From NCBI RefSeq assembly GCF_028453695.1, contig NC_135777.1, positions 11,025,714 through 11,089,713 of the forward strand: DNA of 64,000 nt. Reading direction: 5' to 3'. Below the pieces are notes generated by a model, which worked only from the letters and a program-made list of their open reading frames with translations, was not told where the DNA came from and did no database searches. Position 1 is the first letter of the stretch; every line of letters starts with the position of its first letter. Of the stretch, positions 13,209 to 26,931 are shown piece by piece. The position numbers and the translations under genes were made by a program. The DNA comes from Augochlora pura (Eukaryota > Arthropoda > Insecta > Hymenoptera > Halictidae).

Positions 13209-16029
13209 TCTAGTTCTGTTCACTGATCCGAGTGGCCGAAATATGTTCGCTATGAAAAAGCTTAACATTAACGTAAAATTTTTAGTTTACGAACGAATCA
13301 ATGCAGAACGCAAAAAGAAAATAAATAATATTGCTTTAATGTAATGGAATTAATTGTTTCGGTTACTAGTATTATACTTTCTCAGAAATGCACGCCTTAC
13401 TAAAAGTTTCACCGTTTTTTATGTACGTCGCAAATGAATTGCTAGCATATAGTGCAGTCGGTGCGTTTCAAACTCCGCCGTAGTCAAAGGGATAATAGAC
13501 GGTCTTCAAATAGATTGCAGAATGATGTTTGCACTGCATGCAACAATATTGCAGGCGAAGAATCCGCCACGCGTTGCAACATTTGCACGTTGAGACCATC
13601 TAAAATGAACGATGCAAAATTCATGGACACTGAACCATGAGAAATAACCAAATAATTATTCTTTTTGCCTGGACTCGATGTTTTTATATTGTTCTTTAAA
13701 TTATATAGCATATCATTTACAATTTTGAAAATGGTCTACGAATACTCTGGAGCCAAAGTAATCAAGAGCTGTAACTCGAACAACGAGTTTGGCAGAAAAT
13801 AAGATTATTAGGTATCGTCGTTAAATAAGAGCGGGGTTCGCCAACCGATGGCAACGCTGCGAGCAAATTTTTCTGACAGCCGGAACTCGCCACTGAAATG
13901 ACCGGATCTAATTTACAAATATATGCGCCGTGGCCGGCTTATTCGATAACACGGCGCTCTAATTGCTCGGTTCGCACGTGGGAACCTCGGCGCTCGAGCG
14001 ATTACGCGCTCCTTGAAAGAGCCGAGAATCGACAGTCGATCGTTCCGAGTTAATAGAGGAGCGCCGAAACGCGAGCTTTCACGAGACGATAGTCTTGTCT
14101 CGATCAAAACTACGCCAGCTTGTCAATTACTTGCCGGCGGAACTCTCGCTCTCGGTCAGCATTGTTGGTCCGTCGGGGCCCTGTCTCGGCCCTGTCTTTA
14201 AACGATCCTAATTATCATCCTCGGATTGTCGGTCAATTAATGACCGCTCGAGCCGCGGCTGTTGCGCGATCGGAACACTTTCGTCCGTTGACTGGACGAC
14301 CAGCGAAAGTCCGCTCGCCACGAAATTATGATCGAGCCTGTGCACGTAGCTTTATCGCGTCGCCCCCGCCCGCGCGTTACGAAACCGTGCTCTCGTGTGT
14401 CTATGCCCCATAGATTTATGTTCCGGCGTTCGATACGAACCGAAGGGAGCGCGATGGCCGCGATCGGCCGCATTAACTCCGTTTGTCCCGTTCGAGGAAA
14501 CGCGCGGTCTCCGACGAGAACGAGAACGAGAACGACCTCGAGTCGTCGCTCGGTGTCTCCTTCGCTGGACGAGCCTCTTCGCTTTTAAGGTCGGCACGAT
14601 AGACTCTCGACACCGTTACACGTTCCACGTGCCAGCTGCTGACGGACAACGCGCCGTAGCCAGGCTGCACGTATACCTGTTCGCCAGTTTACCCGTTATG
14701 CGCAGTCTCCACTCGGATTCCAAGCGAATGGAATTAATCCTCATCAGACGTATATCGCTACCCTAATATCCAACGCAGAATAAGCGTTAATGCGAAATTC
14801 GATTCGACGGAATCAGCGGAGATCGTTACGATCCGTCCCGCTCCAGGCATGTGGATCGTACAGGCTATCAAATGTCGATCTGTTTATTTAATTTCGCCGG
14901 TGATTTAGAAGGTTCGAGCTGTGTTGCAAGGTTTCATCGCTTTCCCCATTGTCCGACGCGTCTATTGATTCAGATGCAGTTTCTTCGGGTTCGTGATGCA
15001 CGAATGTAGTCGTTCCAGTGGCCTACATTAGTATCGGAGCTACATAAACCTTCTTCTGGTTGCATATACTCCTCAGGCTGCTATTATTATTGTTACGAAG
15101 TACAGAGGCCACGCCTAACCCAAGCAGTTTGCTAAATCGGTTGGTGAGTCGGTTACCCGAAGAAATGATTGGCTCACGTTATCGTGATCGATTCGTCGGT
15201 TGACGATCGATGGAAAAGAAGCGACGAACTTCTGCGAGGAAAAAGCTCCATGGAATGCGAGTTATCCGTCCATGCGATCTGTGTGTTCGGCTCGCAGAGG
15301 CTGACTCGTTCGACCGAGAATCTGAACGCGGCGGCCTTGCCGAGCCTCTTTCACCCGAGGATGGTCGCAGGGAATCCCCTGGATCGAGTTAGAAAACGGT
15401 TTCCATAAAAGCAGCGGCACATCGCGTCGAGGTCGCGTTTGCCTGCGTATCCAAGATCTTCTGCCGCTGCGATCGACGAACGCCTCTGCTTCGCCGTGTT
15501 CGCGTCTCGGTAAGCAGCCGCTGGATCGTGTCAGTTTCTAATTCGGGATCGCCGAGCCGTGACTCAACGACGGGACAAGGATCCGAAAGAAAGTCAACGG
15601 TGCATCGATCGCGCGATATCCTGCGAGCGAGGACTCGGCGAGAGATTCCCTTTCGCCGCCTTGTCGCCGATCCGCGTCGCTTATGAGCGAGAGGAACGTC
15701 GACGTGTGACGGACAAGCGAGCTTCTCGGTCGAGTTTTAGGACGAAAACGCAGACGTAAGCCGTTACGAGACCTCGATCGGTCGCGCGGGTTCAAACGGC
15801 GGTTGCTCGACGGTTGCGCGCGTGTATCGCTTTCGAGAGAAATCCCCTAAAGAAAGTTTTCCACGGCGAGCGTAATTAATCGGTCCACGCGAGTCGGGAA
15901 CTGGGTCGCGCGTTACTCGCGGCTGTCACGTATCCTCCGCGCTCCGCGGTGCTCATTGCGAAACTCGGATTACTCGGTTTTAATTGCCTGGCAGGCGATA
16001 CGATTCGCGAAATTGCCAGCCGGTTCCAG

Positions 16030-16030
<1 letters not shown>

Positions 16031-16061
<31 letters not shown>

Positions 16062-16168
16062 CTCCTCCTCGTCGTAATTGTCGGACAGTGTAGTCAGTCC
16101 CGTGTTTCTCGCGAGCGTTTTCGCCAACCCGCGAGTGTAGCGCGAGTACGCGCGCGCGCGCGCGCGGG
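16031..16168 (+). repeat. (CGT)n and (CG)n simple repeats
   Basis: A CGT trinucleotide run at 16031-16060 passes into CCT and CGT units. A CG run is at 16149-16167. Apparent ORFs across it are products of the repeat. Confidence 0.85.
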
Positions 16169-19100
16169 TGTCGGGGACCGCTTGCAGTAGTTTGCACCTT
16201 TCACTCTCGAGTAGCGGTGCGCAGCAGCGCCTTCGCCTTCGCCTTCGAGCTTCGATTCTCGCCTAAACCGAACGCGCGCGCCAGACGGAACAGCCGTTGT
16301 TGCGCAAATTATTACGCATCCTCCGATTATTTAGCATATGCAACGTCGATCGTAAGCAAGGAGATACAGCTCGATGCTCATCTCTCTGTTCTGTTCGCAC
16401 CTTACCGAGGATTCTCCCTGACCCGGCGAGGACGTTCTTCGTCGCTTAATAACGGGAAAGGTCCTTCCACGCTTCTTGCCCAATCCCCTCGATCTCAATC
16501 TACCTTCCTTTCTAGATACGCGAATCCGTGGATCTTTGAAACAAAATGATCTTAGATTTACCCTCCGTCGGCAACCCTGGTCCTCTATGTAACTACTTAC
16601 TACCTTTATGTTTAGTGTGGGACCCTTTATGAAGGGTAAGAAATTTGTTCAGCTTCTTTAAAGTCTAGAACAATAATCAAGTGAAAGCGTAAAAGTAATT
16701 GAACAGGTGATCCATTTAAATTCACCCGGTTAAATATCCTCGAAACTGTCGACGATGCCAACAAATATTTCCAACGAAATTTGAATGATTTTAGGATATT
16801 AAATCGTTCTCTGATTTAATAAGATTTTTCTAGATGTACACGGCGAGGATATATAATGTCAACTTATAATTTCACAACAACAACTGTTTGTTCGCAATAA
16901 TTGCCTTAGCAATTTTTTTTTAACAGAATGCAAAAATGATTTCGTTTAAAAAAATTTAATTGACTCCTATTAAAGTAAGTAAAAGATCAATACAATTTTT
17001 GTTTATCGCGTGTTTTTATCTACATTTATTCCTTGATTTCGATAACAGGTAAATCAAATTTGATTTCAATCTAGAAGAATTACATAAAGTTCATATTTAG
17101 TAGGTTATGCATGAAATCTTTAACACGCGTCTGGCGCGTTTTATGGTGCAAGGCTTCAATTCTAGATCGCGTGCACTCGAAAACAATTGAAATTTCGGTT
17201 GAAACATTCTTTTTCATCGTCGATGGTTTCGAAGACACTTGATAAATTCAGTTCAAATAGGTCACCCTTTAATTACTATCCTATTTCACTTTCTCTTCAT
17301 TTATTCCATTTATATTATTCTATTACATAAAATATGGTCCAAAAACAAAGGAAGGAAGACCGTTGGTAATCCGCAAGGTAGCCAAGGAATTGACTCTAAT
17401 TATGTAATAGAAAAGTTCGTCCCGTTACAGTATTGTAGTAAATAAATAAAAGACTCGGATTAACAGCCGTGCAGGTAATAAACTACCTCGCTGGCCCAGG
17501 GTTAATTGTCTGAGACTTGGTCTAATCCGAATCTTAGGAAGTTCTCGAATATTCTAAGTTGTGAGGGATACAGAAAAGAAAAAAGTTTGGCATAATGGTC
17601 GACGCAACGACCGTGGGGCGGATTACGGTAACCGGTACGGTTACGAGTCGATGTTCCACTTATTGTTGGAGTCGCAATCGATTCCCGAAGTCACGCGAAG
17701 AAAGTTACAAAGCGTTACCGGGAACGGACGTTCGTCGGGCTTCCCAGCCCGTCGGCTGCCGCGATTGGCCGACATTGCCGGCGATTGCCCAGAAATGCCC
17801 GCGGTGTCGATCCGGTCGACGCGGAAACGATTTTCCTCTTAATTTATCAGAGCCGGCGGCCGGCGAAATGGCTGTTTTATAGCCCGTTGCGGGACACCTC
17901 TCGCGTCTCTCCGCGACCGTTTTCGGAGGTTTTTTCCGCGTGCCGGCCACTTTTTCCGCGATCAGAAACGAATCGAATGAGCCGTATAAATCATCGAGAT
18001 TTACGGGATCGCGTGGAAAGCGGGCTCCGAAACACAAGCGGTCCGTTTGGCAAGATCGGCGGCGGCGGCGGCTCTCGGCCCGATTCGAGCGTTAGATGGC
18101 CGATCGCGATCGCAATCGCACGCCCGCTGCCGATCCTTCCCGAGAAACTGCGAGGCCGCCAGGAAATCAATCTGCAGCCGCCTATCGAATCCGTGCGCCG
18201 CTCGTTGCGCAACGGGAAAGTCTGGCAATGAAACTGCAAACAAATCGGACCGGCCGCGTTCCCAGTGTTCAAACGGCCCCGCCGATCGACCGAGCCAGCC
18301 AGTCAAGTATTCGCGCGATCGGCATTCTCCGGGCTGCGGTCCGGCTCGCCGATTTTTTGCTCGGATACACGCTCGGAATTGCGAAACGCTGCCTCGTTGC
18401 GCGATTGATCCGAGAAAACTGTATCAGTCGGAGAGAAATTGGTGCGTGCTGGCCGGGATCGGCGGATTCGAATCGGATGAAAATTGAATCGCGTGCGAGC
18501 TTCCGCGTAGAAATCGACGCGGGCCGAGCTCCGTTTCGTTAATTATATCCGACTGGTGTGCGCGCGGTTCAGTTTATTAATAGGACCGAAGGTTTCCAGG
18601 CTGATTTACGAGCGCCGCCGCTCTGTTAGCGCGCTGTATGTATTTCTCCCGTTGCCGATTCCCTCCCGTTCACGTCGAAGTTCTCTTCCTTCCACATGCG
18701 CGGCAGTGTCTTCGTTTCCCGTCGTCCGCCGGTCAACGATACGCTTTCACCGAACTTCGGAATCGGCCGCGAGACGAGCACACGCCGGTAGAGCTAGCTT
18801 CTCGGTTGTTGCACGGTTTCAAGGTCCGAAACAAAAGAATCCTACGCCGCACAACCCGACCAGAAAAACCAACGAGATTACCTTGCCTCGAGATCTATAA
18901 TAATTACGCCCGTTGCCTTTGCGTAATTGGACGCGCGTGCGCTTGTTCGCCAGTCTGAGCCACAGTCCCAACCACTCCGAAACGGAACCGGCTCGCGCTG
19001 GTAATCGGCTGCGCGGCTCATTTTGTCCGCGTCTAAGCTCCCTGGGGCCGGTAACGGGCAATCAAATTATCCCGCGATTGCGTCCCGGGTTGCGGCCCAA

Positions 19101-20336
19101 GTTGCGACACTTTAACATCGTTTTGGCAACTTTTAGGCCACGGACCGCAATCGCGGGCGCAAACGCGAACGCGGACGCGGACGCGGAGACGAGACCGACT
19201 CGGCATACCAGCCGCGGATATCGTTTCTCGCGTAATCCACGCGGTCCGCAGTTGATTTTGCGGCCCGACGTGACTCCGCTCCCCCCGAGGCACGGCACGT
19301 TGCATCGGCTTGTTGCATTACCGCATTCTCCGGCGCACGCGGACGTGATTCGGGATCGTTGAGAGCAGTTTCGCCCGCCGACGAATTAACCGCGCCGCGG
19401 CTGGAGCTATTTCATTTGCACGACCTACGACTGCGCGCTGTTAACTGCGGGGAACCAGCGGGAACACGGTGATCGTCTTGAACGTGTTGTTTTATGAACA
19501 GGCCGCGGATCCTTACGCAAATTCTCATCTTTGCGAGTCGTTCAGGTTTCTTTAAATATGTCAACATTAGACTGGATTCGATTTGTTTTTGTTGAATTTC
19601 AACAAATAAGTTGAAATGCAAAAATCAATCAAATTATTATATACCACCGAATATGTTTTAGATGTGAAGGCATGCGATGGTTTATTGAATCTCTTCTGAT
19701 CGTTATTGTTTTTTTTGTTGAATTGATTCGTGTTAGTTACCTGAAATATCTTAAATGAAAAGGACGTATTTTATATCTTTCTTTAAATAATTAAAGTTCT
19801 GATTAAAGTTCAATTTATAGTTCTAATAGCGTTTAATAATTAATTATTCCCATAACAAATTCATAATTCTAATAATTTTCGTTCGGATGGCAGTTTAGCT
19901 GATATCGTCGGAGCTTAGATGTTAAAAAATTGTTGAAAGTGTAACTGTTATATGAGTCGCGGGACTCAATGTTATATGCATAGAATGAATTTAGTTATAT
20001 AAAACGGAAATACTAGTAGACAGGAGAATTATTTTAGATTCAAGGATCAAATGGCTTCGAGTGAAAAGGATTAAACTTTCGTATTATCTTTTTCACTTTC
20101 TTTTTCGTTCTCTTCTGTTATTTCTTACACTTTGCATTTTATGCTCATTATTCTTCACGTTGTTTCCTTACGTAATTTCCGCGATACAGAACAAAAACAC
20201 GTCATATTGACCGATTGCAGTAACTTTTTCTTCACAGTTACGACGGCTAGAAATTATTCGACTATAATAATTTCATAGAGGAAGGAGAAGGCAAAGAAAA
20301 TTTATATTTATTATACGCCTACATTTAGTTGAATAC

Positions 20337-20627
20337 TTTACCCTTAGCAGTACTTTTTTTTATTATTTATTATATTTTATTTTATTATTTATTTATTATT
20401 TACCCGAGTACTTTTTTTTTGTACTCTTGCCCAATAAACGACGAAAAATTGTCCGGAAATGTTTTTTTGTTGAAGAAACATTTGCTGAAGAATTCTATGG
20501 CGTATTGGATTAAATGTTGCGGAGAAAAGAACAGAATGTTATTCCAACTTAAAACATTCATACTTAACAAACTCCTATTAGAAATCTTCGTTACGAATTC
20601 GATTCATTAAAGTACGCAAAGGGTTAA
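20337..20627. mobile_element. piggyBac-type MITE, CCCTT(A/T)GC family
   Basis: The 283-bp element 20341-20623 has ends CCCTTAGCAGTACTTT and CCCTTTGCGTACTTT. The left flank is TTTA (a changed TTAA) and the right flank is TTAA at 20624-20627. A short hairpin, TTCG-tta-CGAA, lies at 20587-20597, 26 bp from the right end. Confidence 0.68.
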
Positions 20628-20757
20628 GATTGAAAGGAAATCAGCGAATCAACAGATTAGGTGAACCGATTACGTAAACTCGTTTTAAGTTTCGTGACAT
20701 TGGCTGAAAATATTGCTGTCGTTGTTGCAAACAAGTTAAAATATCCTGTGAAACAGC

Positions 20758-20983
20758 TTAACACTAGGTTTATACGGAGTAATAAAAGCAGCCGTTTTAT
20801 ATTTGTTTATGAAAGTAACGATTTATTCTAATCGTTAATGTAATCGATAAATAAATAAATATAAATAATTATATTAAATATAATCGATAAATAAGCAATA
20901 AATGTATCTTTAAAATCTGAGTTATAGCACGTTAACAAATCAGTGACCCGTCATTTTGACGGATTCCGTAAATCTAGTGTTAA
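20758..20983. mobile_element. piggyBac-type MITE, CACTAG family
   Basis: TTAA at 20758-20761 and 20980-20983 flanks 218 bp. Ends are CACTAGGTTTATACGGA and CACTAGATTTACGGA. A perfect hairpin, CCGTCA-ttt-TGACGG, lies at 20948-20962 next to the right end. It lies only 130 bp from the element ending at 20627. Confidence 0.85.
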
Positions 20984-21360
20984 ACGCGCTAAATTTCGAC
21001 CGGTAGACCAAAGCTCGGCATTGTTCTACGAATAGACTACGAACCCTTGCGCAAATTCTCATCCTCGCAATAGAAAAAGTTCGTTTCTCGAGGCTGGCGT
21101 TTTCGAGGAAATGAAAGGTCCCGTATCGAACGCTTTCGACCGGAAACGCTCCGGTTCCCCGCCCAATTTCCTGACCTCAAACGTCGAACAAATTCCTGGG
21201 CGACACGTTCGCCTAGAAATCGGTCGTACAGGGTGGACACGCGCCTTAAACCGTTCAAGCTGGCCGATATTATGCAAGCCGTGTTCCAGTTTTAAAGTCC
21301 CGCTTCGGTATTCCAGCTCACTTTCACTCATTCACTCGCCAGCTCTTTTATCATGGCTCT

Positions 21361-21412
21361 CCTCTCTCTCTCTGTCTCTCTGTCCCTCTCTCTCTCTCTC
21401 TCTCTCTCTCGC
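21361..21412 (+). repeat. (CT)n microsatellite
   Basis: A CT dinucleotide run with interruptions at ctgt and tccc, followed by a pyrimidine-rich stretch to about 21500. Confidence 0.9.
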
Positions 21413-22254
21413 TCGCCCGTTCTCAGTTCGTTCTCTGGCTCGTTCTCCGTCCCTCTCGTTTTGCCTCCGCCTGTTCTCGCCTCTCTTTCTCCGAGTGTGG
21501 TTCCCTCTTTGCCATTCGCATGACTTTCACTTCTCTCAGTTTCGCGAGTCGTTGGTTTCTCGCCCCGCGCGTCCTTCCTCCGAAACCTTCCACCGAGGTG
21601 TACGCCTTAGAAAACCGCAGTCCCATGATGTACGAGCTGCGTACCGGGCTCGTTGGTTCGGAAGCTTGGAAGATCCACGCTCCCCGGCCAACGAGAGACC
21701 CGCAACTTCCTGCTTCCGTCGGCTCCGCGACCGCGAAAATTTCGCGGCACTTTCGCCCCTCACCCCCTCACCCCCTCCCCTCCGCCGCCCCGGTGGATCG
21801 GGTTTCCCGTTCAACGAAAGCTCTCGCGAATCTAAACGCAGATTCGCCGATCGACTGCGAGCGAACGTTTTCGCAAGCGCGGTCTCGACACCGCGCCGCG
21901 GCGTGCTGTTTCCCAGCAGTTGCGTGCTTCGCGATAGAAAAAAAAAGGCAGCATTAACTCGCTCCCGCGGACATTTTGTCCTGTCACCTTTACGCGTTTC
22001 CCCTCGCGAGTCCCCTGTTCTCATTACACGCCGGTCGCCTCGATTTTCCACGCGTTAAACTACTAATCAGTCGTTTCGAGCCTCAACAATCCCGTGATTT
22101 ACGGCCGAGCGAGCCGGTTACTCGAGGCGTTGATCGTTAACAAGACCTACCGGGAAACAATCGTCCGAATATCGCGCCACCAGGAATTCCGTCGAACGGG
22201 ACCTGATTTTACGAGTACACTTGGGCACGATTAGCCGCGCTTATTTATTTCTTT

Positions 22255-22600
22255 ATTTATTTATCTATGTAGTACCCGATAGTATATTACAGTTCTTAAG
22301 TATATCACATTTTGATCTGAATTTATATCATATTAAAAATAACATAATATCCCAAAAATTAAATGTTCATAATTTTTATAAACGACAACACATAAACATC
22401 ATCTTAAGTCTCTCCAATCGTGGACCATCAATTAACTACAGGTTCCTCTAATAAGAGTATCAAGCAGCCAAATTATTTAATTTTAATGTTTCACATTTAA
22501 TTATTAACTCAAATTTTTCATTATCATAATAGGGTATCTAATCCTAGTCTTTAACGTAATTTATCAAAATTACAAAAACCTTATTTTTTAAATTCAACAT
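22255..22600 (-). pseudogene. Nuclear copy of mitochondrial 12S rRNA (NUMT)
   Basis: On the minus strand this reads as part of insect mitochondrial small-subunit rRNA. The near-universal insect 12S primer site, actaggattagataccct, is at 22531-22548 (reverse complement). Downstream in the rRNA sense are the conserved blocks TTAGAGGAACCTG, TGGTCCACGATTGGA and TTCAGATCAAAATG, in the right order. The insert is AT-rich like mtDNA and lies directly next to GC-rich nuclear DNA. Both ends are approximate. There is no sign of the neighbouring tRNA-Val or 16S. Confidence 0.85.
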
Positions 22601-25600
22601 ATTACTTTATATTCCACCTATTACTTTATATTCATTGTGAGCCATTGCTTTTGTGACGAGCCATTATATGCAAAGTCTTGAACATACAGAAGCATATGCA
22701 GGAATCGAACGAACATTTTTTTTAATACAATGCTGGAAAATAAAAAGAAGAAAATGTCATTTTCTCATGAAATATTTGCTATGCATGAATTACATACTGA
22801 AATGTTAAAACTGATTTAGTTTGTGAATCATTGATGATTTTTACAATAGAAAGCTAAGATCAGAAATAGTACGTCTATGCTTGAGGCTGTTCACATTGAT
22901 AATAATAACAAATAATTTATTCATAGATTCATTTATTCGGAAGAATCGGTAAAAAAGAGATCTTCAAAAAAATATGTAGCAATCGTGATCGGTACGAGGT
23001 ATTAGTGGTTCTGTTTCATATTTACCTTAACTTTAATGAAATTAATTTATATATATACGGATAGATACACATATTTACGATACGGAACAAGAACATGTGA
23101 TATGGTAATATTAATTACCTGCTGTGTAACGAAGTTGAACCTGTTGAAATTATCCAATTAGGTATTTGTATTTGGCCGTACGGCGCTGAATCACGTGTCC
23201 TCATTAAGCGCGTTAATAGCAACGGTTTCGTTTCGAGCAGGCAATTTCGCGAACATCGCTTCGGTTCCCACGTCGTCGTCGACAGACTTCCTGCCGCCAA
23301 AGTCTCGATCCACGCGAGTCGTCCATGCCGCAGCGATCGATCGATTAATCGTACGGCGGCTGAGTCCGCCGACCAGCTCACCCTTTTCCGCTGTCCTATT
23401 ACGGATAAAGCGATTCGCGAGTCGCGCTGCCCGGCCGTGGGCACGTCTCGATCGCGGAATCTCGATCGCGAGCCAGCGGAAACAATGGACGTTGATTGAT
23501 GGAGCGAGCGGCTCGCTTAAATCACGGATACCTTGTTACACCGGGGGCCCGGTCGATTATCCCTGTTACGTGTGCGGATCGAGCGAGAGATTGCCGCTTT
23601 GGTCACGGAGAAACATCGAGCTGGAGCTATCCGACCGATATCGGTATCATCGTTCGTCATTTTTCATTTGTACGCGACTCGCGTGCTCTGCACGCTCGAC
23701 GCGTTTCAATCGTTTAACCCGTCGGCCAGCCGGATTACTAGAGTCCCGACAAGATCGATGCCCATCGACCAATTCGATAAGAATTTAATTTGGCGGCCGT
23801 TGCATCAGCCGAGATCGGGGACCTTTTCCCTGGCTCTCGAACGAAACGGGCGGCCGACATGGAGTCGTTCTTCCCGTTGACATTGGGCAGCCATCGGCCG
23901 AGGCCGGTCGCAAGGCCGGCAGGAAAAATCGAAATGGTGGAAAGCGAGAGCTCCGAGCGGGCCTCGGCCGGCCTTCGTGGAATATGGAACACAAAACGAT
24001 CGTTTCGACCGAAGATCCTGGTACCGTTCTCCGCGGCGACCTTCCGCCGAACGACCTTGGACCTGCGGCAGGGTTCACGGCCCCGGCCACGAGGCGCTCC
24101 GAAAATTTCTCGCCCAGGCCCCGAGCGGTACTCGTTCGATTGCCGCGCGAGGTAGATGCTTCCGATAAGGTCGCGACGGCGACGCAGCTATCTCGACGCG
24201 CGACCGGCAGAAAAGTAAATTGCATTCCACGGGGCATGCGTCGTCGGCCGGTAATCGATTTCTCGTTGCACATCCTCGCTGGTAATGGACCTCCGACGCG
24301 GATCTCTCTCCGCGAGCTGACATTTTGCTCCGCTATCGCGTAAAGTGTAATGCGATGGAGCGTCACGGCCGATGACGAGAGGAGTTTCAGAGGCGTTCTA
24401 GAAAGGCGAGAGCCCCGCTGCAACCGCACCGATCGGCCCGCGAATGCAGCCGAGCTCGATTAAATGTCAGACGCGATCAGAAAACGCGTGAGAGCCCACC
24501 CTGGCTGAGCGGAATCCGTCCGTCCGCTCGTCTTTCTCGATAGTGGCGCGAGAGACGCGGCATTCTTCCAGCAACGATTTCATGGATCATGGATCGCCTG
24601 CTTCGGCTCCTTGCGAATGCGATCGAGATCGCACACTCGCCAGGATAAATACCGAGTAGTAAATGGCGATCCGTCCCTGTACACGCCTCCGATTGCTACT
24701 CTCGTTCGCCGCGCCGCTCAATTTCGCCGAGCATATTTCTCCTCGGCGAACTTTCTTCGTCCGCCGTAATACCTGTTCAGAAATTATGCCACCGCCTCTA
24801 TGCTGCACGATCTTCTCTCTATCCGAATATCTCCGATCGGCAATGTTGCACAGAAAACGCCCACTTGCTCTCGTATTATGCCTTTAGCTCGATCATTTTC
24901 AACGCGGAGAACAATTACATTTAAGATATCTAAAATAAAAATTGTCTGCGTTAATTGTGAGAAACGTAAGTTTCATGAAAACATCGTCCGCTGTTATATG
25001 TATAACTGTAGTGATTTGAAATCAATTTAATATCCTTAAATTCGTGTAAGGTGTTTATTTAAAATTTATTGTAAAATTTATTGTATTAATTTAATATCTA
25101 TTTAATATTTAATAGTTATTCTATTTCTTTAACTCTGTATCAAGTCATTCTAAACCTCTCTATTTTTAATTCTTTGCAATTTTATAATTAATGTGTAACT
25201 TCCCGTATGTATTCCATAAATAATTACTGACTAATCTATAATAAGAATCGACCAATATTTTGATTAATGACAATTCGTTTTGTTGTACGAGGAACTAAAG
25301 TCAATTTGTGAATTTCAAGATATCTTGAATACTTGGAGGTTAGAGTTAAACAAACGAACGTATAAAAATATATCAATAATTGTCATGAGAAAACTGTACA
25401 AAACTCTGTAACGACTATTATAACACGTACGACATTCTCGGGGGATCGTTGGCGAAGCGCCGCATTTCGCTTCATGCGCCCTCGTAGTCTTGATAACGAC
25501 GGATACAAACGAGGAGCGGCGGCCGTGCTCATTGTGACGAAAAATTACAAAACTCGTTGAACGGCACAGAGGCGAGCTGTAGACGGTTTCGCAACGGAGC

Positions 25601-25800
25601 TGCGGTTTTCGGCGGAGAGTCTTTTTGTGAGAGAAATACTCGTTGAATTTTCACATGCCGCGGCGGGAGGGGTTTTGTCAGCTACGAGCGAGCGAGTCGG
25701 CGAACGAGCGTCTGAGCAAGCAAGCGACGGATCGTGGATGTAAAGTTACACCATTCCGTCTTATTGAATGTTGCAGAAATGTGAGAACACGGTATTACCT

Positions 25801-25834
<34 letters not shown>
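25801..25834 (+). repeat. Poly(G) run of 34
   Basis: An uninterrupted run of 34 G between attacct and aaacgg, in a GC-rich block. It could form G-quadruplexes and be length-variable; the exact length may be a sequencing artefact. Confidence 0.9.
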
Positions 25835-25835
<1 letters not shown>

Positions 25836-26931
25836 AACGGAGAACGCGACCCGCGACTTCGTGGCCCGCGTCCGCGGTCTCATTATCGCCGACAATAAAG
25901 CCATCCAGGGGGAAGATTTCATTCGGCGCGTTACCGCGAAACGATTACGCTATTGTAACGGTCGTAACCAGCCCGGCCCGGTCGCCGGGGCAACTCGGTA
26001 TTCGGATTCAGCACAATGGGATCCGACGCCGTTCTCCGGCTTACAGATTTGACGAACGCGAGTTAGATACCGTAAATGTTACATCGTATGTCTTGTGGCA
26101 TAAGGGAACGTATCGTACGCGATCGATCTCAAAAGCAGTAACAATGTTCCTCTACCGGCGCGACCGCACAATTCAGCCATGCAATGCGAACGTATCAAAG
26201 CCAAATATTCTCGTATAGCGATATCAGGTTTTCTTATATGTTTATGTATACCAATGCAATATATATTTTTATATATTCAATAATATAACAAACAACAAAT
26301 TAGAAATTATTTCAATCTCAGGACATTTTTTTGTCGTTTTTGAGATAGTTTAAAATTAAAGTTGAGAATAATTGAACATTACCTAAAAAATGACTGATAT
26401 TCTTTTACATACTATATAACATGTGCGTATACATATGAGCCGTTCGGTGCACACGTCGATTAACTCCACTTTTTGAAAAATCTTAAATTTAAGTGTCAAA
26501 GCACTTGGTATAGTCGTAACTTTATATATTTACAATAACTTTCCCGAATAATAAAGATTAATACCATTAAACGGCAAAATGTTTTTGGCCATTGAAAAAT
26601 AATTAATTTATTTCAGAAGCCATTTTGATTAACTCCATACTCTAATGTAATCGTTGTTTTGTTGCCATGCATCAATGCTTTTTTTTTAAACAACCGAAGA
26701 TGCTTCCCCCTCTCAATAATACTGGTAATAAAATCGCATCGGCAAACATATAAAAAAAATGTTTGTTTGGCCACTCAGGCCAAAGGTTTTCCAGTCATTT
26801 GGACTTTTCTGTCAGTTCATAATAGTGCTCAGGGTTGTATAAGTAATTTGCTTTTTTTATTTTCATTTCTATCAACCCAAAACCACGGTCATTCGGTAGA
26901 AAGGACCAAGTTATGTTTATATAATTTCCTT

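Larger units (their letters stand above)
10811..22254. other. Gene-free stretch, GC/AT mosaic
   Basis: Apart from the listed MITEs, G-rich tract and simple repeats I see no gene. GC-rich blocks lie at about 11740-12480, 13800-16560, 17560-19540 and 21000-22230. Around 12577-12650 an imperfect duplication of TCCGCAGCAGCA is present. Confidence 0.55.

Noticed and set aside
15970..16197. Frames encoding poly-Arg, poly-Asp or poly-Val around 16030-16075
   Set aside because: Direct translation of the CGT trinucleotide repeat in different frames; no flanking coding signal.
21111..22058. 315-codon open frame, the longest in the window
   Set aside because: It runs across the CT microsatellite (Ser/Leu repeats) and a GC-rich block. 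It has no domain, biased Arg/Ser/Pro content, and open frames on the other strand as well.
22680..22720. tRNA-like B box (GTTCGATTCC on the minus strand)
   Set aside because: No matching A box or cloverleaf could be formed around it.
24663..24887. Frame starting MAIRPCTRLRLLLSFA, tested as a Cda5 signal-peptide exon
   Set aside because: No GT donor in the required phase after the hydrophobic stretch, and no upstream or downstream support.
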